Shown one piece after another: positions 1 through 8,708 of a stretch of 64,000 nucleotides of DNA (position 1 is its first letter; every line of letters begins with the position of its first letter). The translations under genes and the position numbers were made by a program. The notes beneath the pieces are model-generated. The model worked only from the letters and a program-made list of their open reading frames with translations, made no database searches and was not told where the DNA came from. The DNA comes from Hymenobacter volaticus (GTDB lineage: Bacteria > Bacteroidota > Bacteroidia > Cytophagales > Hymenobacteraceae): contig NZ_CP095061.1 in assembly GCF_022921055.1 (NCBI RefSeq), forward strand, positions 3,945,501 through 4,009,500, read 5' to 3'.

Positions 1-1212
1 CCGCGCTACAACGCCCGAGAAGTGGCTTTGATGATGGCCAATTTTCAGGGAGCCAAAACGCTACTAGGCTCCGCTACGCCCGCCGTTGAAACATTCTACC
101 AAACGCGTACTGGCCGCTACGGGCTTGTGTCGCTCACCAAGCGGTTTGGCGAGGCCGGCTTGCCAGAAATTGAGCTGGTCGACACGCGGAAGAGCCGGGA
201 GGCAAAGAAGATGCTCAATCACTTCACGCCCGAGCTACTAACGGCTATGGAAACCAAGCTCAGCCTTAAGGAGCAGGTGATTTTGTTTCAGAATCGGCGT
301 GGCTATTCTCCCTTCATCAACTGCATAGACTGCGGCTGGATTCCGAAGTGCATGAACTGCGCCGTAAGTTTGAGCTACCACAAACAAGCCCACGAGCTAC
401 GCTGCCACTACTGCGGCTACCACGACCGTATGCCCGTAGAATGCCCTGCTTGCGGCTCGCGCAATATCAAACCCGTTGGCTTTGGCACCGAGAAGATAGA
501 AGACGACCTGAAGGTGATGCTGCCTGCCGCCAACGTGCAGCGCATGGACCTGGATACCACCCGGGCCAAAAACTCCTATCAGCAAATCATCGGCGACTTC
601 GAACAGCAGAAAACCAACATCCTGGTTGGCACCCAAATGGTGACCAAGGGTCTAGACTTTGCTAATGTGAGTTTGGTGGGCATCATCAACGCCGACAGCA
701 TCATTCACTACCCCGACTTTCGGGCGCACGAGCGGGCCTTCCAGATGTTTGTGCAAGTGAGCGGCCGGGCAGGCCGCAAAGGCAAGAAAGGCAAAGTCAT
801 TATTCAGACGGCTGATCCGCAGCAAATCATCTTCGACAAGGTGATTCGCAACGATTATCTGGAATTCTACGACTACGAAATCACGCAGCGGCGCGAGCAC
901 GGTTACCCGCCATTTATGCGTGTTATTCGGCTTGTGGTAAAACACATGGATCAGCTTACCTGCGAGCGGGCAGCCATCTTGCTTACTGGTGAGTTAGTAG
1001 CTCGGCTTGGCCGCGAGGCGGTACTTGGCCCAGAAGCACCCTACATCTTCCGCATCCGTAACTTCTACCTGCAAGAAATCACCATTAAGCTCAGCCGTGA
1101 ACATACCGTTCTCAAGTCTGCTAAAGCCGATATTCTGGCGGCAATCAACGCGGTGAAAGACGAGAAGGACTACAAACAAGCCCGTTTCGTGGCTGATGTG
1201 GACCCGATGTAG
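1..1212 (+). CDS. priA: Primosomal protein N' (PriA), C-terminal part, truncated by window start
   Basis: PriA is the 3'-5' DNA helicase that restarts collapsed replication forks by loading the primosome. The open frame runs in from base 1 (first residues PRYNAREVALMMA, matching the PriA R-Y-x-A-R-x-V-A segment), so the true start lies outside the window and the GTG at 22 is only an internal codon. Visible parts are the cysteine-rich zinc-binding module at about nt 320-460 (CIDCG, CMNC, CHYC, CPACG, eight Cys), helicase motif V (GTQMVTKGLDF) and motif VI (QVSGRAGR), followed by the PriA C-terminal domain. About half of the normal protein of roughly 800 aa is present. Recognition is secure. 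Confidence 0.95.
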   Translation, partial: PRYNAREVALMMANFQGAKTLLGSATPAVETFYQTRTGRYGLVSLTKRFGEAGLPEIELVDTRKSREAKKMLNHFTPELLTAMETKLSLKEQVILFQNRRGYSPFINCIDCGWIPKCMNCAVSLSYHKQAHELRCHYCGYHDRMPVECPACGSRNIKPVGFGTEKIEDDLKVMLPAANVQRMDLDTTRAKNSYQQIIGDFEQQKTNILVGTQMVTKGLDFANVSLVGIINADSIIHYPDFRAHERAFQMFVQVSGRAGRKGKKGKVIIQTADPQQIIFDKVIRNDYLEFYDYEITQRREHGYPPFMRVIRLVVKHMDQLTCERAAILLTGELVARLGREAVLGPEAPYIFRIRNFYLQEITIKLSREHTVLKSAKADILAAINAVKDEKDYKQARFVADVDPM

Positions 1213-1254
1213 ACCTCATCTGATGAGAGTGTTTTTGTCGCTCTAACCATGAAC

Positions 1255-2031
1255 CTAACTGCCAGCTACAAGCAGTATCAAACCCAATAATATAGTGATT
1301 ACTCCTGCCAAAAGGAAACCTATTGGTGGGCCACCAAGTAAGCTTAATGCCAATATTAAAATACCTGAATACATTGTGATATAACCAAGCAGCTGTAATC
1401 CTGACTTACTTCTATGAACCCTGTGCTCGGCTGACCTCATAGAGGAATACAACTTGCTACTATCTTCACTGAGAGGCATTACAACAGGATTTTTAGCGGC
1501 TTGACGTGCCTCGCGCAACCGGCGTAGCCGACCATTTTTTCCTTGAAAGAAGAGCAGCGCTACTCCAACTAATACTACTAACAAAGCCCCCAATACTCCC
1601 ATAGCTTTGCTTATTCCCCCCCATTCCGTTTGCGGGGTATCGGCACTAGCCCTAGCAATTATAAACCCTAGGCCTGTAGCCGTCACAGCGCCTCCAATGC
1701 TATTTACAATGGTAGTTTTTGGATCGGATTTACCACTTAAAACCAAAGGCAACGTTTTGTTTAAGGACGTGTCGGGAGACAGCATAGGCAGTCTACCTAC
1801 AGGAAGTGCTGCAATGGGCTTTTGGTGTTGCATTGATAACTGAGGGGACTCTGAGCTCTCTTTCTTTGACAACACTGCCAACAATACTGGTTGTGTTTGA
1901 TCAGTAGAGGCTGTTGGCCTCTGTATTGCCTGCACACCATACTCATTGGCATCTGGTACTATAAACCGTGCACTCTGACAACTGCTGAGTAAGAGCAATG
2001 AAATCACGCCTAATTTAAAATAGAGTCTCAT
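1255..2031 (-). CDS. Putative membrane-anchored lipoprotein, unknown function (258 aa)
   Basis: I do not recognise the family. The ATG at 2031 is preferred over an upstream one at 2064 because it gives a short signal peptide ending in a lipobox (LLLLSSC, Cys18). A variable Ser/Pro/Gln-rich stretch follows. Then comes a hydrophobic segment (GALLVVLVGVALLFF) followed by a basic patch (GRLRRLREARQAAK), and two C-terminal hydrophobic segments ending LLGLILLVAGS. The layout of lipobox, low-complexity linker and C-terminal membrane hairpin is shared with the gene just upstream on the same strand (2177-2782), so the two may be distant paralogues. It lies convergent to priA with only 42 bp between them and no clear terminator. 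Confidence 0.6.
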   Translation of the reverse strand: MRLYFKLGVISLLLLSSCQSARFIVPDANEYGVQAIQRPTASTDQTQPVLLAVLSKKESSESPQLSMQHQKPIAALPVGRLPMLSPDTSLNKTLPLVLSGKSDPKTTIVNSIGGAVTATGLGFIIARASADTPQTEWGGISKAMGVLGALLVVLVGVALLFFQGKNGRLRRLREARQAAKNPVVMPLSEDSSKLYSSMRSAEHRVHRSKSGLQLLGYITMYSGILILALSLLGGPPIGFLLAGVITILLGLILLVAGS

Positions 2032-2122
2032 ATGTATCAGAAATAAGCTTGAACTAAGAAACATATATTAGTTGCAATAATATAGTATGTACAAATGTCT
2101 ATTCTCATGGCAACCGACAACA

Positions 2123-2156
2123 AAAAGCCCCAGCTGCTTCTGCAACCGGGGCTTTT
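2123..2156 (-). terminator. Rho-independent terminator of the 2177-2782 gene
   Basis: A 9-bp perfect stem, AAAAGCCCC / GGGGCTTTT, encloses a 16-nt loop. It sits 21 bp past the stop codon of the minus-strand gene, and read on the minus strand it ends in T residues. Confidence 0.65.
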
Positions 2157-2176
2157 AGTATATAGGAATGTGATGC

Positions 2177-2782
2177 CTATATCTCGTCGAGCAGGTATAG
2201 GATGATCAGTACTAAACCAATAATGGCCACGATAGCACCTAAGACATAAATCAGCCCGATGCCGGTGGCAGCACCTAGAATTTCGATCAGCAAACCAGCC
2301 AACAGCAAAATAACACCTTGCCGGAGCTTGCCTTCAAGACGGTTTGCACCCGCTGCTTCGCTATTCTTTTTGATTTTAACTTTTGCGGTAGCCTTGTCTA
2401 CCTGCTTCAGCACCTTGGCAACTGCTAACCGTTGTACCAAATTTAACTTGCGTGGTGCTGGCGTAGCAGCCGTTTCAACTGTCTTTGCCTTCGCTGGAGT
2501 TGCTGCAACTGGAGCTTTCGTGCGGGTAGTTGCAGGGCTAGTTACAGCTGGAGCCGCTACTACCGCGTTTTCAGCTGGTGCTTCAACGGCTGGTGCCTCG
2601 GTAGCAACTACTTTTTCGTTAGCAACTGCTGGTGCTGGAACGGTTTTGGTAGTGCCATAAGTAGCGTGGTAAGGCGTTGTCTTTGGCAACATAGCATACT
2701 CAGCGCGGTTGCAACTGCTGATACTCAGCGCTACAGCGGCAATAGCCGTCAATTTGGGAAGGATGTTGAAAAGGTGCTTCAT
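2177..2782 (-). CDS. Putative lipoprotein with Ala/Pro/Thr-rich linker and C-terminal membrane hairpin (201 aa)
   Basis: Function unknown. The start at 2782 gives a signal peptide with lipobox (ALSISSC, Cys24); longer in-frame starts up to 2860 would bury it. Residues about 35-115 are a low-complexity linker rich in Ala, Val, Pro and Thr with repeated APA and TPA units. A basic stretch (about 125-150) and two hydrophobic segments at the C-terminus follow (GVILLLAGLLIEILGA and IYVLGAIVAIIGLVLIILYL), ending in LLDEI. Short two-segment tails of this kind are common in small Bacteroidota membrane proteins. The neighbour at 1255-2031 has the same architecture. A terminator follows at 2123-2156. 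Confidence 0.65.
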   Translation of the reverse strand: MKHLFNILPKLTAIAAVALSISSCNRAEYAMLPKTTPYHATYGTTKTVPAPAVANEKVVATEAPAVEAPAENAVVAAPAVTSPATTRTKAPVAATPAKAKTVETAATPAPRKLNLVQRLAVAKVLKQVDKATAKVKIKKNSEAAGANRLEGKLRQGVILLLAGLLIEILGAATGIGLIYVLGAIVAIIGLVLIILYLLDEI

Positions 2783-2962
2783 AGGAAAGAAAGAATGTTT
2801 GAATGGTCGAAGAACGCAAATTTTACGCATCAGACTAAAAACAGGCGAAAAAAATAACACTAATGTTTCCTCAGCCTAACAGTAGTTGAGGCGTTAAAGC
2901 AGGCCGAACGCTTCTGCTAGTTAGGATGTTTACTTAAACACGATTTACTTGCACTCGTGCTT

Positions 2963-3757
2963 ATGTCTCACTCTTCTTTCTTCCGGACAGTTACACTTTC
3001 TGTCTTTTTGCTTCCAGCAGCTTGCACTCAAACTCCGATGGAAAGCTCCGCGGATATGGTTGCAGAACACCGAGTTTCAACCGACCAAGCTGATCAAGTC
3101 GAGGCGCCAGCCGACACCAGCGGTTACCGCTCAGCCCCGCCCCAAGACCCTAACGGCATTGGCAAATATTACCAGGGTCGTCAGATTGCGCATGTCATGG
3201 GCCATGAAGGTGCCGAGTGGCTGGAACGCGGCGACCGGCAGGAAGAAGAACGGACTGATGTGTTGCTGCGCGAGCTAAAGCTGAAACCTACCGACGTAGT
3301 GGCTGATATAGGTGCTGGTACGGGCTATTTCAGTTTTCGTATTAGTCCCTTGGTGCCGCGGGGCAAGGTATTGGCCGTGGACATACAGCCCGAGATGATT
3401 AAATACTTGAGCGACCACAAAGCAACCAACAAAGCGCAGAATGTACAGCCGATATTGGGTACGGTGCAGGATCCAAACCTGCCGGCTGGCAGCGTTGACA
3501 TGGTGCTCATTGTAGATGCCTACCACGAGTTTGATCATCCGCGCGAAATGATGCGCGCAATTCGTAATTCATTGCGACCTACTGGGCGAGTGGCGCTAGT
3601 AGAGTACCGTGGCGAAGACCCCAATGTGCCCATTAAGCGCATTCATAAGATGACCGAAGCCCAAGCCCGCAAGGAAATGGAGGCCTTGGGAATGGTGTTC
3701 GTGGAAAACATTAAGAGCTTGCCCCAACAACATTTACTGATTTTTCGGAAGTCGTGA
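2963..3757 (+). CDS. Class I SAM-dependent methyltransferase carrying a lipoprotein signal peptide (264 aa)
   Basis: The core (about residues 100-220) is a Rossmann-fold methyltransferase: SAM-binding motif I is VADIGAGTGYF at 113-123, followed by an acidic loop (VLAVDIQPEMI), a motif IV-like LIVDAYHEF and LRPTGRVALVEY. The ATG at 2963 is chosen over GTG 2957. The N-terminus is a hydrophobic signal with a lipobox-like LLPAAC (Cys21), then a 50-residue polar linker before the enzyme. The substrate cannot be told. An exported SAM-dependent enzyme is odd because SAM is cytosolic; the signal may instead be a membrane anchor. It is a single gene with its own terminator at 3801-3832. Confidence 0.8.
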   Translation: MSHSSFFRTVTLSVFLLPAACTQTPMESSADMVAEHRVSTDQADQVEAPADTSGYRSAPPQDPNGIGKYYQGRQIAHVMGHEGAEWLERGDRQEEERTDVLLRELKLKPTDVVADIGAGTGYFSFRISPLVPRGKVLAVDIQPEMIKYLSDHKATNKAQNVQPILGTVQDPNLPAGSVDMVLIVDAYHEFDHPREMMRAIRNSLRPTGRVALVEYRGEDPNVPIKRIHKMTEAQARKEMEALGMVFVENIKSLPQQHLLIFRKS

Positions 3758-3800
3758 GGTTAGGTCTTGCGCCCTCTTCTAGCACAATAAGCTCTTACTC

Positions 3801-3832
3801 AAATACGGTCTGCTGTGTAGCAGACCGTATTT
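3801..3832 (+). terminator. Hairpin terminator after the methyltransferase gene
   Basis: A 14-bp perfect stem (AAATACGGTCTGCT and its complement) with a 4-nt GTGT loop is followed by TGTTTT. It lies 44 bp past the stop codon at 3757. Confidence 0.75.
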
Positions 3833-3889
3833 GTTTTAGGTATTGCGAAGAATCCGCAGCTCCTTACTGATCTGGCTACTTTCGTAATC

Positions 3890-3897
3890 TACCTTTG
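3890..3897 (+). promoter_or_regulatory. Bacteroidota -7 box TACCTTTG directly before queA
   Basis: TACCTTTG matches the Bacteroidota primary-sigma -7 consensus TAnnTTTG exactly. The queA ATG at 3903 is only 5 bases further on, so transcription would begin at or next to the start codon (leaderless or nearly so). No convincing -33 TTTG is visible, so this rests on the -7 box alone. Confidence 0.4.
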
Positions 3898-3902
3898 TGG
3901 CT

Positions 3903-5146
3903 ATGCCCATTCCTGCTGCTGATCCACGCCTGCTTTCCATCCAAGATTATACCTATACGCTCCCCGTGGAGCGCATTGCGCCTGAGCCGCTGCCCGACCG
4001 AGACCACTCGCGGCTGCTCGTGTACCGCGGCGGCCACATCACCGACCAAATTTTCCGCAGCTTACCTACAGAGCTGCCTACGGACACGCTATTGGTATTT
4101 AATGACACCAAAGTGGTACAGGCCCGATTGTTTTGTCGCAAACCAAGCGGTGGACAAATCGAGTTATTCTGCTTGGAGCCAGTAGCGCCGCACAGCGCTA
4201 TCGAGCTAGCTATGCAGCAAACCGAGGAATGCGTATGGAAATGCTTGGTAGGGAACGGCAAGCGCTGGAAAAGTGGGCTCGTTTCGCTGGACTTTACTGC
4301 CCGAGGCCAAGCAGCAACGCTTACCGCCGAACGAGTGGAGGCCGCCGAGGGCTATTCTCTTATTAGATTTAGGTGGAACCCGGCTAGCCTCCCATTTGCA
4401 GAAGTGCTGCGCGGCGCTGGCCATCTGCCCCTCCCCCCTACCTCAATCGAGAAGATACGGAGGCCGATGCAGTCCGCTACCAAACAGTATATGCCACGCA
4501 TGAGGGTGCGGTAGCGGCTCCTACTGCCGGTCTGCATTTCTCGGATGCAGTAGTTGCTGACCTTGCTGCACGAGGCATAACCACAGCCCGCGTGACCCTC
4601 CACGTAGGAGCAGGCACTTTTCAGCCCGTAAAAGCCGCCCACATGGCCGACCACGCTATGCACGGCGAGCCATTTGTGGTGCAGGCAGAGGTATTGCGCC
4701 AACTGCTGGCTCACCGTCCGCGGCCATTGATTGCAGTGGGCACTACCAGCCTGCGCACTCTTGAAAGTTTGTATTGGCTCGGAGTGCAAGCTGCCGATGG
4801 CCAGCTTTCAACTGATACATTGCCCCATGTAGCCCAGTGGCAGCCCTACACGCCCGGCTCCGAACTTCCTACTGCAGATGCTTTGCAGGCTCTCCTTGAG
4901 TATCTGGAGGCACAGCAATTGGCAGCCCTACATGCGACTACGCAACTGCTGATTGCGCCTGGCTATCAGTTTCGCATGATACAAGGGTTGGTAACCAACT
5001 TCCACCAGCCCGAAAGCACTCTGCTTCTGCTGGTAGCCGCCCTGCTTGGCCCCGACTGGCGCCGCGTGTATGAGCATGCTTTGGCAAACGGGTACCGGTT
5101 CCTGAGCTACGGCGACAGTTCATTGCTGCTTCCTAGCGCATTATAG
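3903..5146 (+). pseudogene. queA: S-adenosylmethionine:tRNA ribosyltransferase-isomerase (QueA), interrupted by one missing base
   Basis: QueA transfers the ribosyl moiety of SAM to 7-aminomethyl-7-deazaguanine in tRNA, making epoxyqueuosine. The first frame (ATG 3903 to a stop at 4514) holds the QueA N-terminus (YTLPVERIAPEPLPDRDHSR, FNDTKVVQARL). The second frame resumes at LPPYLNRED and runs to 5146 with TAGLHF, VTLHVGAGTFQPV, VGTTSLRTLE and TNFHQPESTLLLLV. The frames join if the C6 run at 4433-4438 is read as C7, restoring about 414 aa. Everything else is conserved, so decay looks unlikely; a base missed in sequencing, or slippage in the C run, are the two readings. A GTG at 3897 is a less likely start. 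Confidence 0.85.
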
Positions 5147-5271
5147 AGGCGAATCTTAGTAGGCAAACAAATTAGTGAGGGGGCTATTTTTCTCATGCAT
5201 TCTTCATGGGTGAGAAGCTAGATTTCTTCTGTCAATTTTGACAGCCTCATCTAACTCTATTTCCAGAAGCC

Positions 5272-5502
5272 ATGAAAAAGGTAAGCCTGCTCCTAGTTGC
5301 TGTAGCCTGCGCCGCTACTGCATTCGCTCAAAACGAAGTGAAAACCACTTCGAAGAACGAAGCCACTGGAGCCAAGACGGAGAAGAAGACGGAGACGCGT
5401 GAGAACGGCACCGCCAAAACCACTACCATGCACAAAACCGGCCGCACCACCGCTGGCGAGAAAGTGCACAAAGCCCACATGAAGGCGAAGAAAGCCGCAT
5501 AG
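5272..5502 (+). CDS. Small secreted lysine/threonine-rich protein, copy 1 (76 aa)
   Basis: Unknown function. A clear Sec signal peptide (MKKVSLLLVAVACAATAFAQ, cleavage after AFA) is followed by a strongly basic, Lys/Thr/Glu-rich chain without predicted fold. It shares the motifs EATGAKT, R-x-NGT-x-K and GRT-x-AGEKVH with the next gene (5643-5960), so the two are tandem paralogues. It ends in a Lys-rich tail (KAHMKAKKAA). A terminator follows at 5527-5559, so the two are probably transcribed separately. Confidence 0.75.
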   Translation: MKKVSLLLVAVACAATAFAQNEVKTTSKNEATGAKTEKKTETRENGTAKTTTMHKTGRTTAGEKVHKAHMKAKKAA

Positions 5503-5526
5503 CTACAGCTCAGTATAACAGCCCGC

Positions 5527-5559
5527 AAACCCCTTGGACGTTTCAGCCCAAGGGGTTTT
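5527..5559 (+). terminator. Hairpin terminator after small secreted protein 1
   Basis: An 11-bp perfect stem AAACCCCTTGG / CCAAGGGGTTT with a 10-nt loop is followed by a T residue and G. It lies 25 bp past the stop codon. Confidence 0.75.
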
Positions 5560-5642
5560 GGTTGAAAAAGCGGGCTACTGCAACCTATTTCACTGGACTC
5601 GTATAAGGACCGGAGTTCAGATAACCAACTCCTCCCCAAATC

Positions 5643-5960
5643 ATGAAAAAGATCCTAATGTTGCTCGCGGCTGTAGCTTTCTCCACCGCAGCCTTCGCCC
5701 AGGGCGATAAAGTAGTAGTTAAAGACGACGCCACCGGTGCTAAGACCACTGCCACAGTACGCGACAATGGCACGGTAAAAACTGAATCGCGCACAGGCCG
5801 TACGAAAGCCGGTGAGAAAGTGCACAACACCAAAGAAGACGTAAAGGATGCCGGTCAAAAAACCGGTAAAGTCGTGAAAAAAGGTGCCCAGAAAACTGGC
5901 AAAGCTGTGAAGAAAGGCGCTAAGGCTGTAGAAACTAAAGCCAAAGACGTAGTTGACTAG
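5643..5960 (+). CDS. Small secreted lysine-rich protein with C-terminal repeats, copy 2 (105 aa)
   Basis: Paralogue of 5272-5502. The signal peptide (MKKILMLLAAVAFSTAAFAQ) and the shared motifs DATGAKT, RDNGTVKTE and GRTKAGEKVH are present. The C-terminal half is an amphipathic, Lys/Ala/Val-rich repeat region built on the pattern KTGK-V/A-VKKGA (two clear copies), ending KAKDVVD. This composition resembles LEA-like or periplasmic stress proteins, but that is only a resemblance. No domain is recognised. Confidence 0.75.
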   Translation: MKKILMLLAAVAFSTAAFAQGDKVVVKDDATGAKTTATVRDNGTVKTESRTGRTKAGEKVHNTKEDVKDAGQKTGKVVKKGAQKTGKAVKKGAKAVETKAKDVVD

Positions 5961-6025
5961 AACTACGAGTTCCACTGGAGGCCGAGACATTCAGGTTTCA
6001 GTGGTAAACTGAAGATCTACAACAC

Positions 6026-6065
6026 AAAACAAAAAGGCTTGCCAATTGGCAAGCCTTTTTGTTTT
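6026..6065. terminator. Strong bidirectional terminator (18-bp perfect stem)
   Basis: AAAACAAAAAGGCTTGCC pairs perfectly with its complement across a 4-nt AATT loop. It lies between the plus-strand gene ending at 5960 and the minus-strand gene ending at 6102. A-tract and T-tract flank the GC core on both sides, so it can serve both directions. Confidence 0.85.
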
Positions 6066-6101
6066 GCTTAAGAATAAGATTTCTTCCTTGGAAGCCGCAG
6101 T

Positions 6102-8708
6102 TTACTGCCCTACAAAGAACAGCGCGTTGCCGAATAGCAGTTTGCCGCCCTGCCAGAATCCGCGGAAAAGTGGGTTGTCGGCTAGGTAGATGACTTGACC
6201 GCGGCCCATATCTTGAGCACCAAGTACAAAGGTATCGGTGAGTTTGCGGCGTGCTTTGCGTCCCGCGAATCCCGCGGCGTAATTGTCGCGCTTCAATACA
6301 CCCACGTTCCAGCCGCCTTCTCCTAGAAAGCGGTAGTTGAGGGTATCGCGCACTAGGGCGTAGTAGGTTGGGCCGTAGCCGAAAGCTAGCGGGTGGGTGT
6401 TGTCGAGCTGCACACGGTAGACGCTACCTTGTACTCGCTCCCCAATTTGCTCTCGTTCGGCGCTGGCATAGGGGCGCAGCAAGCGGTAAGGACTGGCTTT
6501 CTTGTTGGCAGCCGAATCGGCGGGCTTGGCTTTCAACAGAAAGTCTTTCTTGCCGGAGAGAAAAGCCGCTGCCCCTTCTAGCGCAATAAGCCGGCCACCG
6601 CTCCGTACCCACGCTTTCAACGCTTCGAGGCTCCGCTCAGGGTATATATCCTCGTAGTTACCGTCAGGCAGAATCAATACATCAAACTTACTTAACGGCA
6701 CCGAGCCAAGGTAATCAGCTCCAAGCACGGTAACAGGGTAGCCAATCTGCTGCTCAAAGAAGTGCCACACTTCCCCAAATGCCGAAGGCGAAACACCTTC
6801 TCCGGTAACTACTGCAATATTGGGCTTGCCGATGCTGCGAACATAGCCCGAACCTAGATCTGCTCCGGAAGTCGAGAAACCTGACTTCACTGCTTGCACG
6901 AGTACCCCGACAGAATCAGCCTGGGCACGGATTAATTGGTCGAAGCGGGCGCCGAGAGCCTCGTTGCCGGTGCGCGTAATAACGAGTGTGCCCGGCTGGT
7001 ACTTCTGCCCCTCCGACTCGAAGGGCCGACTGGCCACCCGCACCTTCACCCGCTGCTGCAACAGCCGACTCAGAAACCGTATATCCTGTAAGTTATTCCA
7101 GCGTGCTACGTAGGCATAAGGCTTGTCAACAGTTGGCTGTTGGTTGACAACACCCGGGCTCTGCTTGCTTGCTGCTTGCGCGTTATCGGCTGTTACTTTC
7201 TCTCGCAGAGCATACGCTTTCAGACCGAAGGAGTATGGCAGAGCCCACGCTGTGATGTCATAGGTAAGTGAGTCCTCTAGCGCCGGGCGGGGCTCGAACA
7301 GCACCTTAACCAACGTTGACTTCGGCTGGTACATGCTTACCACTATGTCCTTGGCTTCCACTTGCACGCCTTCTTCCTTGCCCGAGACGTAGTTGAAACC
7401 ACGAGTGCGCAGCCGGCGCGGCGCATAGCCGTACTGAATCTGCTGACGCTCCAAATAGTCGGTGAAGGCCCGTAGCTGACCAGGGTCGCCGGCTCCGGCC
7501 ACTACAAACGCCTTATAAGGACCACGAGGCTTGGTGCGAGCGTTATCGAAATACTTCTGATACTCGGTTAGTAGCTCGTCATGCCGCTCGGCTGCTGCCC
7601 GGATGGTGGCCAGGCTGGTGGCGTGATGGTGCGAAATGCGCTGGGCCAGCGTCAGAGTGTCGCCGTCGGATTTGGCGTACTGAATACCGGCCCGGCCCGA
7701 ACCACCCTGCTCGTAAGTCATGCCAATAGCGCCGTTGAACGACGGATAGGTGTCACCGTAGCTCGGGTAGAACAAGTCGTAGGTTTCGCGGGTGAAGTAG
7801 AGCCAGTTGTTTTTATCGAACACTTGCCGGTTGTAGTCACCGATGGTGTTTTGAAACTTGCGCTGAAAGTCGGTTATGTCCTCGTGGTAGGGCTTGGCTG
7901 CGGGCGAGAAATAATAGGGGTCGTCAGGACCCATTTCGTGGAAGTCGGCGTGGACCTGGGGTAGCCACTGGTTGTAGAGCGTGAGGCGCTGCCGGCTTTC
8001 TTGCTGGGTTTGCCACGCCCAGTCGCGGTTCAAATCGAAATAATAATGGTTGTAACGGCCACCGGGCCAAGGCTCGTGGTGCTCCCAGGCGTAGGGCGAG
8101 GCGTTGGGCATGGAAGCGCGGGTACGGTTGTACCATTGCACGTACCGCTCCCGCCCGTCGGGGTTCACGCAGGGGTCAAGCAGCACAACTGTGTTCTGCA
8201 GCCACTCCTGGGTCTGCGTATTCTTTGGATCAGCTAAGTCGTAAAGCACCTGCATCACCGCCTCCGACGACACGGCTTCGTTACCGTGAATATTGTAGCT
8301 GAGCCACACAATAGCGGGCTGTTGCCGCTGCTTAGTGCCGCTTTCAAGTCCAGCGAGGCGCAGGTTGTTGCGCCGGATTTCGTCGAGGCGGCTTAGGTTG
8401 TCGGGCGTAGCCACTTGCACCACTTCCAGCCGACGGTTTTCATAGGTCTGCCCATAGTCTTGACGCTTCATCCGTCCTGGTGAATGGGCTACCACGTGGT
8501 CCACGTAGCGTAGTAGTTCGGAGTGAGGCGTGAAGCGGTTACCGAGCGGGTAACCCAGAAACTGGCTAGGTGTAAGGAGTGGCCCGGCTTCGTTGGCAGT
8601 GGCTGAAACCTGCTGTGCAACGCCCGGTAGATAAGTCAGCGGAAGCAGCAAGAGCAGTACCAGCGCCCGAAGACGGCTGGCAACTGCTGACCAATACAGT
8701 TCAAACAT
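6102..8708 (-). CDS. Secreted M14-family zinc carboxypeptidase (868 aa)
   Basis: A periplasmic or extracellular metallopeptidase of the M14 (carboxypeptidase A-like) class. The start at 8708 (MFELYWSAV) is chosen because it gives a signal peptide ending about GVAQ; an in-frame ATG at 8783 would add 25 residues. The zinc-binding HxxE is HGNE (His141, Glu144), the third ligand is likely His253 in VHADFHEMG, and GMTYEQGG (Glu333) supplies the probable catalytic Glu. The remaining 500 residues include a ThuA/GATase-like segment (VVTGEGVSPSAFGEVWHFFEQ, then FDVLILPDG). The length agrees with large Bacteroidota M14 proteins. It has no operon partner. Confidence 0.88.
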   Translation of the reverse strand: MFELYWSAVASRLRALVLLLLLPLTYLPGVAQQVSATANEAGPLLTPSQFLGYPLGNRFTPHSELLRYVDHVVAHSPGRMKRQDYGQTYENRRLEVVQVATPDNLSRLDEIRRNNLRLAGLESGTKQRQQPAIVWLSYNIHGNEAVSSEAVMQVLYDLADPKNTQTQEWLQNTVVLLDPCVNPDGRERYVQWYNRTRASMPNASPYAWEHHEPWPGGRYNHYYFDLNRDWAWQTQQESRQRLTLYNQWLPQVHADFHEMGPDDPYYFSPAAKPYHEDITDFQRKFQNTIGDYNRQVFDKNNWLYFTRETYDLFYPSYGDTYPSFNGAIGMTYEQGGSGRAGIQYAKSDGDTLTLAQRISHHHATSLATIRAAAERHDELLTEYQKYFDNARTKPRGPYKAFVVAGAGDPGQLRAFTDYLERQQIQYGYAPRRLRTRGFNYVSGKEEGVQVEAKDIVVSMYQPKSTLVKVLFEPRPALEDSLTYDITAWALPYSFGLKAYALREKVTADNAQAASKQSPGVVNQQPTVDKPYAYVARWNNLQDIRFLSRLLQQRVKVRVASRPFESEGQKYQPGTLVITRTGNEALGARFDQLIRAQADSVGVLVQAVKSGFSTSGADLGSGYVRSIGKPNIAVVTGEGVSPSAFGEVWHFFEQQIGYPVTVLGADYLGSVPLSKFDVLILPDGNYEDIYPERSLEALKAWVRSGGRLIALEGAAAFLSGKKDFLLKAKPADSAANKKASPYRLLRPYASAEREQIGERVQGSVYRVQLDNTHPLAFGYGPTYYALVRDTLNYRFLGEGGWNVGVLKRDNYAAGFAGRKARRKLTDTFVLGAQDMGRGQVIYLADNPLFRGFWQGGKLLFGNALFFVGQ

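Noticed and set aside
2259..2660. 133-codon plus-strand ORF inside the lipoprotein gene
   Set aside because: Mirror of the Ala/Thr-rich linker on the other strand; composition explains the open frame.
4592..5146. Second half of queA as a separate gene
   Set aside because: It begins in the middle of the QueA fold, and the preceding bases in the same frame encode conserved QueA sequence back to the C6 run.
7581..7964. 127-codon plus-strand ORF inside the carboxypeptidase gene
   Set aside because: Antisense shadow of a strongly supported, motif-bearing gene.
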